Source: a virus. Taken from it: DNA of 64,000 nucleotides. Of this stretch, positions 59,859 through 64,000 are shown one piece after another. The stretch covers positions 62,001 to 126,000 of IMG/VR virus record IMGVR_UViG_3300046804_004848; one strand, given 5' to 3'. Position 1 is the stretch's first letter. The number at the start of each line of letters is the position of its first letter. Below the pieces are notes generated by a model that was given only the letters and a program-made list of their open reading frames with translations, was not told the origin of the DNA and searched no databases. The position numbers were made by a program, and so were the translations under genes.

Positions 59859-60528
59859 TACTTTCTCCTTTATGTTTCCTTATTCTAGTCCTGTAGTATT
59901 GTTTCATAGTTAAAACTACAGCTAGAACATACGGTAAACCATATTCTGACCAATCATGCAATGGATCAATATACTTGTCAACAAATGGTTCACCAATAAT
60001 CATCTTAAATGCAACTGCGTATAATACAAAAGCACCAATAAAAATAGTATCAGGATATTTTTCAAGCAATTTAGCAACCATTGTACTACCAAATAGTATA
60101 ATAGGTACACTTACCAATAAACCTATAATGATTAATGTCCAATTACCACCTGCTGCACCTGCAATGGCTAATGCATTATCTAAACCCATAACTGCATCTG
60201 CCATAACAATCGTACCCATAGCTCCCCAAAATGTCATAGAAGCCTTTATATCAGTATGGTCGCTGTTATTGGAGGTAAGTCTCCAAGCAATCCATATGAG
60301 TAAAAGTCCTCCTACAAACCGTAGCCCAGGTATCATCAATAAATATGTTAGCGCAGCAACACATAAAAAACGCACTGCAACAGCACCAAATGTTCCCCAA
60401 AACATTGCACGTTTACGCAAATGTTCAGGTAAATTCTTTGATGCCATTGCAATTACTAGTGCATTTTCACCACCTAAAACAATATCAATAAGAATAATTG
60501 CACCAAGTGCCCACAAAAACTCAATCAT
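59842..60528 (-). CDS. terC: TerC-family membrane protein
   Basis: 228 residues with about seven spans. IDIVLGGENALVIAMAS and ADAVMGLDNALAIAGAA are the paired TerC motifs with acidic and Asn residues in the membrane. TerC proteins are linked to tellurite resistance and manganese export. It is located between the AhpC and AhpD genes, so it belongs to a stress-linked unit. Confidence 0.92.
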   Translation of the reverse strand: MIEFLWALGAIILIDIVLGGENALVIAMASKNLPEHLRKRAMFWGTFGAVAVRFLCVAALTYLLMIPGLRFVGGLLLIWIAWRLTSNNSDHTDIKASMTFWGAMGTIVMADAVMGLDNALAIAGAAGGNWTLIIIGLLVSVPIILFGSTMVAKLLEKYPDTIFIGAFVLYAVAFKMIIGEPFVDKYIDPLHDWSEYGLPYVLAVVLTMKQYYRTRIRKHKGESNVGLG

Positions 60529-60652
60529 CTTTGTCTTTCTTATTGGATTTATCGTATAGGTAATTACCTAACATCACTGCTATTACTACACTAATAAAAA
60601 AGAAAAGAAATTTTACCTGATACACATCAAAAAGTGTTTCATATTCAAACAT
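60521..60652 (-). CDS. small membrane protein, 43 aa
   Basis: 43 residues (MFEYETLFDVYQVKFLFFFI...) with one span at about 14-32 and a charged tail. ATG overlaps the ahpC stop as TAATG and the 3' end overlaps terC by 8 nt, so it is part of that operon. Confidence 0.6.
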   Translation of the reverse strand: MFEYETLFDVYQVKFLFFFISVVIAVMLGNYLYDKSNKKDKDD

Positions 60653-61215
60653 TATAATGTCTCGCCACCAATAGAACGATTACATGCACAAAGTTCGCCT
60701 GTTTGTAATGCGTCAAGTACACGCAATGTTTCTTCAGGTGAGCGACCAACATTTAAATTATTTACTGTAACATGTTGAATAACATTGTCAGGATCAATTA
60801 TAAATGTAGCACGTAATGCAGCACCTGCAGGGTTATAAAAGACACCTAGTTGTTCAATAAGACTTAAATTTACATATTTCTCACCATCATAATGCTCACG
60901 TTGAGTATCAGCAAACTGAGTATGTGTAATTTTCTGTAAATCAGGATGTGCTTTTTGCCATGCTACTTTACAAAATTCGTTGTCTGTACTACCTGTGAGT
61001 AATACTGCATCACGATCTTCAAAGTCTTTGGCAAGTTTATCATAGGCTACAATTTCTGTAGGACATACAAAAGTAAAATCTTTTGGATAGTAAACGATAA
61101 TTTTCCATTTACCTTCAAAACTTTTTTCTGTGATTGTGAAGAATGCATCTTCAGGTTGATGGGGTTTAACCCCTGTAATTGCAAATGGTGTGAGTTTGTC
61201 ACCAACTGTTTTCAT
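60652..61215 (-). CDS. ahpC: AhpC-type peroxiredoxin
   Basis: 187 residues. Peroxidatic Cys51 in DFTFVCPTE and C-terminal Cys176 and Cys178 in GELCACNR, the three-Cys arrangement of mycobacterial AhpC that is reduced by AhpD. That partner is encoded at 59343-59858. It removes hydrogen peroxide and organic peroxides. The ribosome binding site is AGAAGGAGAAAATAA. Confidence 0.95.
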   Translation of the reverse strand: MKTVGDKLTPFAITGVKPHQPEDAFFTITEKSFEGKWKIIVYYPKDFTFVCPTEIVAYDKLAKDFEDRDAVLLTGSTDNEFCKVAWQKAHPDLQKITHTQFADTQREHYDGEKYVNLSLIEQLGVFYNPAGAALRATFIIDPDNVIQHVTVNNLNVGRSPEETLRVLDALQTGELCACNRSIGGETL

Positions 61216-61276
61216 TTATTTTCTCCTTCTGTGTGTGAAAAATGAAACTAATGTCTAGGACATTATATTCACATTT

Positions 61277-61283
61277 TATTTAT
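61277..61283 (-). promoter_or_regulatory. T4-type late promoter-like motif of the ahpC operon
   Basis: CATAAATA on the minus strand ending at 61277, 61 nt before ATG 61215. Confidence 0.4.
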
Positions 61284-61307
61284 GTTTTTGCAAGAAATTA
61301 GGACAAA

Positions 61308-61949
61308 TTACTTGTGTTGATTAACCCATTGTTGCGCAACAGGTGTTAATGGTTTTCTTAAAAATTGTTGTACTTTTTTATAGGCAGGTTTAAAATCAGG
61401 ATCCATATCGTTTAGTACTATGACAAAATTTGATCCAAATACTTGTTGTAGCGCATCTTTACCAACTTGCACTTCAGCATGTGCTTTTTTAACCACTTCA
61501 TCAGGTACGCTACGTTCACGCTTACGGTTACGCTCTATAGCAACGGGTAAACTTGTATTAACAAATACCATCATGGTTTGATAACCAAGTGCTTCTAATC
61601 CTGCTTTGGTTTTAGCTGTTTTTTCTGCATCTTTAGCAGTACCATCAATAATTAAACCTATACGACCATACAGTAAATTACTTTCTTTTGTTTTGGTCAT
61701 TTGTTTGGCACGTTGTCTTACTATATCACGTTTTTCTTGTTCTTCAGGTGGCATCTTTGGGTCTAGTTTATGTTTGCGCAATAAAAATTCAAAAGCATCA
61801 TCACTATTAATAGTGCGAAGTCCTGCTGCTTGTAATCCTAATTTATGTGCGACAAAACTTTTCCCTGAGCCTGGCCCACCTGCCATAAACACAGCTTTAA
61901 AAATGTTAGGGTCATTGACCCCTTCTTGCATAAACTCTCTTGTAAGCAT
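61308..61949 (-). CDS. P-loop kinase, zeta-toxin-like
   Basis: 213 residues. VFMAGGPGSGKSFVAHKL is the P-loop; TINSDDAF and LIIDGTAKD follow in zeta-toxin/UMP-kinase order; RNRKRERSVPD has Arg-rich lid residues. Zeta-type proteins phosphorylate UDP-N-acetylglucosamine; some phage relatives act on nucleic acids, so the substrate is open. The N-terminus MLTREFMQE is faintly like a capsid-targeting signal. Late promoter 7 nt upstream. Confidence 0.75.
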   Translation of the reverse strand: MLTREFMQEGVNDPNIFKAVFMAGGPGSGKSFVAHKLGLQAAGLRTINSDDAFEFLLRKHKLDPKMPPEEQEKRDIVRQRAKQMTKTKESNLLYGRIGLIIDGTAKDAEKTAKTKAGLEALGYQTMMVFVNTSLPVAIERNRKRERSVPDEVVKKAHAEVQVGKDALQQVFGSNFVIVLNDMDPDFKPAYKKVQQFLRKPLTPVAQQWVNQHK

Positions 61950-61956
61950 GATTATG

Positions 61957-61963
61957 TATTTAT
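61957..61963 (-). promoter_or_regulatory. T4-type late promoter
   Basis: CATAAATA on the minus strand ending at 61957; 7 nt to ATG 61949. Confidence 0.6.
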
Positions 61964-62385
61964 GCTTTTAGTTCACCACGCTCAATCAACTTTTGTTTAT
62001 TATAACGATGACCTTCTTGTACTAATTCTTTATTTTCACCTTGATACAATACAGCATAGTTATTATCAATCATCCATTGATTTAAGCTTGAACCATCTTC
62101 CATAATGAATACACCAAGTATGCGACCAAATTTGTCATCATTATTGTCAGCTTTCATCGTTTGTATGCTTTGCCAACTACCTACAGGTAATTTTTCTGCT
62201 AATTTTTTCTTTGATAGCATACCCCGTACTTTTTCTTCAGCAATAGATGTTCTACTTTCAGGAGTATCAATACCTGCCATACGTACTTTTTGATTAGCTA
62301 AAATAATATTAAAACCTAAATCTAAATCAATTTCAACCGTATCACCATCTACAACTTTGTTAATTCTACAACGATAAATGTACAT
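61960..62385 (-). CDS. staphylococcal-nuclease-like (thermonuclease) protein
   Basis: 141 residues. KVVDGDTVEIDLDLGF, VRMAGIDTPESRT and DKFGRILGVF are the three SNase blocks with the Asp, Arg and Glu active residues. No signal peptide is seen, so it likely acts in the cytoplasm or the virion. It degrades nucleic acids with calcium. Late promoter at 62405-62411. Confidence 0.9.
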   Translation of the reverse strand: MYIYRCRINKVVDGDTVEIDLDLGFNIILANQKVRMAGIDTPESRTSIAEEKVRGMLSKKKLAEKLPVGSWQSIQTMKADNNDDKFGRILGVFIMEDGSSLNQWMIDNNYAVLYQGENKELVQEGHRYNKQKLIERGELKA

Positions 62386-62404
62386 AAATATCCCCTTATA
62401 AAGA

Positions 62405-62411
62405 TATTTAT
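62405..62411 (-). promoter_or_regulatory. T4-type late promoter
   Basis: TATAAATA, the full T4 late consensus, on the minus strand (62412-62405), 19 nt before ATG 62385, with AAGGGG as ribosome binding site between. Confidence 0.7.
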
Positions 62412-62435
62412 AAAAAAGGCATCCTAAGATGCCTT
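62411..62435 (-). terminator. Rho-independent terminator overlapping a late promoter
   Basis: AAGGCATC-TTAG-GATGCCTT followed by TTTTATAAATA on the minus strand: an 8-bp stem whose T-run merges into the late promoter above. It ends the gene at 62457-63374. Confidence 0.8.
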
Positions 62436-62456
62436 GTAAATGTGTCTAATTAAAAA

Positions 62457-63374
62457 TTAGCCACCAAAAGGAACAAATTCTACACCTGTAGTTTGTAAAC
62501 CAACTAAATCAATTTGTGCTAATAACTCAGGGCGACTTGCGGCAACCATAAGTACATCAGCTTGTGAGTAACCATACTTTTCAATTGCATCAACTACTAC
62601 AGCGATTTCATCATACGTACCATCACGATTGAATACATTTTTCCATACATGTTTTGCAAAAGTTGCATTAGATGTGCTACCTGCGTCTGCTTTGTATTGG
62701 TCACTTGTTAAAATTTTGGCTGCAATTTCTTTCATGCTCCAACCAAGTGTTTCATCTAAATAGATTCCCGCACCAATAAGTTCAGGTGTTACATCATTTT
62801 TACCTAAAGCAGCAGCTAAAAGTGATATAATTTTACCCAAATCTGTATCAACTGTATCAAATGCAAGATGTTTGTCATCAAACTGTACTCGTTCATGATC
62901 ATCTAACACAAACGTTAAATTGCTTACAAGATGACTTGTAGCAATGATATCATGATTTGTATATGCTAGAGAATAATCAGAACTTTTGCCATTGATTTTA
63001 TAACTATCAATACCTGTAGAACCTTCTACATTAATATTAACATCAATTACACCATCACCAACACGACCATTACCTACCGTACCAAATGTAGCAACTTTAC
63101 CACCAATTCCTACTGTACCAACAGTAACAATAAGATTATTAGTTGGTGCAACTCCACCAAGCGAAGTCCCAGGAATCGTTATCGTATCCCCTGCTTGATA
63201 CCCTGCTCCACTACTTGCAACTGCTGCATCTAATGTAACAGTGTATTTTCCATTGGTTTTGACTACATCAAACTTTGCTCCAAGATCGGTTCCCCCTGTT
63301 AATCCTGTAACATTATCATAGGTAGCATTAATTGGATTATCTGTAATTGTAATTGTTGTTGTGCCTTTAGCCAT
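62457..63374 (-). CDS. virion/adhesin-like protein with DUF4214-like C-terminus
   Basis: 305 residues. The N-terminal half is Gly/Thr-rich beta repeats (GAGYQAGDTITIPG) as in marine phage structural proteins. The segment HERVQFDDKHLAFDTV, then WKNVFNRDGTYDEIAV and ADVLMVAASRPELL, resembles the DUF4214 region of secreted adhesins. Late-type promoter and AAAGGACAC ribosome binding site. Probably on the virion surface. Confidence 0.65.
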   Translation of the reverse strand: MAKGTTTITITDNPINATYDNVTGLTGGTDLGAKFDVVKTNGKYTVTLDAAVASSGAGYQAGDTITIPGTSLGGVAPTNNLIVTVGTVGIGGKVATFGTVGNGRVGDGVIDVNINVEGSTGIDSYKINGKSSDYSLAYTNHDIIATSHLVSNLTFVLDDHERVQFDDKHLAFDTVDTDLGKIISLLAAALGKNDVTPELIGAGIYLDETLGWSMKEIAAKILTSDQYKADAGSTSNATFAKHVWKNVFNRDGTYDEIAVVVDAIEKYGYSQADVLMVAASRPELLAQIDLVGLQTTGVEFVPFGG

Positions 63375-63400
63375 GCGTGTGTCCTTTAAAGTTAAACAAG

Positions 63401-63407
63401 TATTTAG
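63401..63407 (-). promoter_or_regulatory. T4-type late promoter
   Basis: CTAAATA on the minus strand ending at 63401, 26 nt before ATG 63374. Confidence 0.5.
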
Positions 63408-63427
63408 CCTTAATTAAGTTAATATGC

Positions 63428-63455
63428 AAAAAATAGGGGCACGAATGCCCCTATT
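63428..63455 (-). terminator. Rho-independent terminator of the tmRNA gene
   Basis: AATAGGGGCA-TTCG-TGCCCCTATT followed by TTTT on the minus strand: a 10-bp stem with a UUCG tetraloop. Confidence 0.9.
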
Positions 63456-63488
63456 GGTGGGTTTGGTTACAAGGTCTTTCCTACCTCG

Positions 63489-63530
63489 CTATTAGGCGTT
63501 TGCTGCTAATAGATATGTATCGTCGTTTGC
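63489..63530 (-). other. tmRNA-encoded proteolysis tag reading frame
   Basis: Twelve codons from the resume codon GCA (63530) to TAA TAG: A-N-D-D-T-Y-L-L-A-A-N-A. The first three residues and the Y-x-L pattern match bacterial tags. The C-terminus is A-N-A rather than the usual L-A-A, and the tag is two residues longer than that of E. coli. Confidence 0.85.
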
Positions 63531-63626
63531 AGATACTTATTTTGCTAGAATTACGTTCTTCGCCTATCGTGTTGTCCATATCCGTACTTGTTACCCCGTC
63601 GAAACCAAGTCTAGCCCATCATAAGT

Positions 63627-63878
63627 TTACTTTATGTATCTGTTAATAAGTTTAATACCTGCATACGTTCCTAACACAGTAAACATCATTTTGAATACTG
63701 TCATCCAATCTGTAGCATTACTTAGCGTTATCTTAAGAGGACCTGCTTCTATAGAATCCGTTGTTTTAGGTAAAATAAACCATTGTGCATAATAAACAAC
63801 AAGATCCCAGGAATACTGTAACACAAAATATGCAGCTATAGATATTAAAATGCCTGTAAATAACCCTTTACGATACAT
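63627..63878 (-). CDS. small two-span membrane protein inside the tmRNA intervening segment (holin candidate), 83 aa
   Basis: 83 residues (MYRKGLFTGILISIAAYFVL...) with a long hydrophobic N-terminal segment (about 6-36) and a second span near 60-77, ending NRYIK. The ribosome binding site TAAGGTG lies directly after the CCA of the tmRNA acceptor piece. The stop is 9 nt before the first base of the tag-coding piece. Size and topology suit a class II holin, and the spanins are encoded elsewhere in the window, but no holin family match can be shown. Confidence 0.75.
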   Translation of the reverse strand: MYRKGLFTGILISIAAYFVLQYSWDLVVYYAQWFILPKTTDSIEAGPLKITLSNATDWMTVFKMMFTVLGTYAGIKLINRYIK

Positions 63879-63890
63879 TAAATCACCTTA

Positions 63891-64000
63891 TGGTGGACTA
63901 GGGGGGATTTGAACCCCCGTCCGCAGCACTTTTCCATCAACTTCATACAACAATACTACTATTTATTTACCGCTTGGAATCTTACCTTCTACACCTTCAA
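63891..64000 (-). ncRNA. ssrA: tmRNA, acceptor piece of a circularly permuted gene (5' end cut by window)
   Basis: Read on the minus strand it ends GCGGACGGGGGTTCAAATC, then CCCCCTAGTCCACCA. This is the tmRNA T-arm (GGAC, 5-bp stem, TTCAAAT loop) with 3' acceptor strand CTAGTCC, discriminator A and encoded CCA at 63891. GTAGTATTG upstream parallels E. coli GTAGTACCG. A plain tRNA is excluded: no GGACTAG lies ~65 nt upstream. Its partner strand GGGCTAG is instead found downstream at 63617, which shows the permuted order. Confidence 0.9.

Larger units (their letters stand above)
63428..63617 (-). ncRNA. ssrA: tmRNA, tag-coding piece of a circularly permuted gene
   Basis: On the minus strand from 63617: GGGCTAG (5' acceptor strand), then GGTTTCGACGGGG, the tmRNA D-domain signature (GGATTCGACGGG in E. 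coli). The tag frame GCA AAC GAC GAT... lies at 63530-63495 and gives ANDDTYLLAANA, followed by TAA TAG at 63494-63489. The GCAAACGACGA start is identical to E. coli. GGGCTAG pairs with CTAGTCC of the acceptor piece at 63891-64000, including the G3-U70 alanine determinant. ACAACA (63575-63570) can pair with TGTTGT of the acceptor piece (63952-63947). A terminator closes the piece. Confidence 0.92.

Noticed and set aside
59975-60559. A 194-codon plus-strand frame opposite terC
   Set aside because: The minus-strand TerC protein has full family motifs; the opposite frame has none.
63891-63966. A plain tRNA gene at the right edge (T-arm and CCA)
   Set aside because: No 5' acceptor strand matching CTAGTCC and no D-arm or anticodon arm lie within 76 nt; the matching strand GGGCTAG is at 63617 with tmRNA signatures.
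63966-64000. A possible tag frame EGVEGKIPSGK in the acceptor piece
   Set aside because: It lies in the wrong piece for a permuted tmRNA and has no resume-codon context; the ANDDTYLLAANA frame at 63530-63495 matches the E. coli start region base by base.

Overview
The window is a stretch of an AT-rich, gene-dense double-stranded DNA phage genome of T4-like myovirus type. This rests on linked homologues of UvsX, UvsY, the gp32 single-strand binding protein and the gp17 large terminase, on many TATAAATA-type late promoters, and on N-termini that look like the T4 capsid-targeting signal. The host was probably Gram-negative: there is a spanin pair, two further lipoproteins and a complete outer-membrane porin of betaproteobacterial (Burkholderiales/Methylophilales) type. 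From memory, and unchecked here, this combination recalls the pelagimyophage/methylophage group. No gene-free stretch exceeds 300 bases; the largest gaps are 7198-7385 and 33352-33499.

Layout. 1-7.2 kb (minus): small early genes, then a tightly overlapping block of DUF2452 protein, methyltransferase, ClpP, an ABC-ATPase/acetyltransferase fusion and unknowns. 7.4-8.4 kb (plus): a basic tail protein and a degenerate phosphoesterase. 8.4-13.4 kb (minus): ClpS, Hsp20, GMP reductase, a homing endonuclease, IscU, ribosomal protein bS21 and ClpX. 13.4-18 kb: exported and membrane proteins. 18-30 kb: mostly small early genes driven by about a dozen near-consensus sigma70 promoters, with DNA ligase, a GIY-YIG endonuclease and (plus strand) a minimal family C DNA polymerase. 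30-33.4 kb: UvsY, UvsX, gp32. 33.5-48 kb: a ligase/nucleotidyltransferase fusion, a 941-residue protein, terminase, a repeat-bearing virion protein, proteins with capsid-targeting-like N-termini, and spanins. 48-57 kb: radical SAM, aminotransferase, epimerase, ThyX, a VWA/MoxR pair and the porin. 58-63.4 kb: D-amino-acid dehydrogenase, AhpD, TerC, AhpC, a P-loop kinase, a nuclease and a virion protein. 63.4-64 kb: a tmRNA gene.

The most striking system is at the right end. A circularly permuted (two-piece) tmRNA lies on the minus strand. The acceptor piece (ending CCA at 63891) comes first and the tag-coding piece (63617 down to the terminator at 63428) second. The two pieces form a 7-bp acceptor stem with the G3-U70 alanine determinant. 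The 273-nt segment between them is almost filled by an 83-codon membrane-protein gene with its own Shine-Dalgarno directly after CCA. The encoded tag is ANDDTYLLAANA, whose C-terminus departs from the usual LAA.

Together with phage ClpX (tag-binding RKH loop and IGF loop intact), ClpP (triad intact), ClpS, Hsp20 and bS21, the window encodes a nearly complete ribosome-rescue and proteolysis kit. A second theme is transcription-translation coupling. Seven late promoters lie exactly 5 nt from a start codon, which predicts leaderless late mRNAs. Early genes instead use TTGACA-17-TATACT promoters, a subset of which share a spacer sequence. A third theme is host-metabolism genes: IscU, GuaC, ThyX, DadA, AhpC/AhpD, TerC and the porin.
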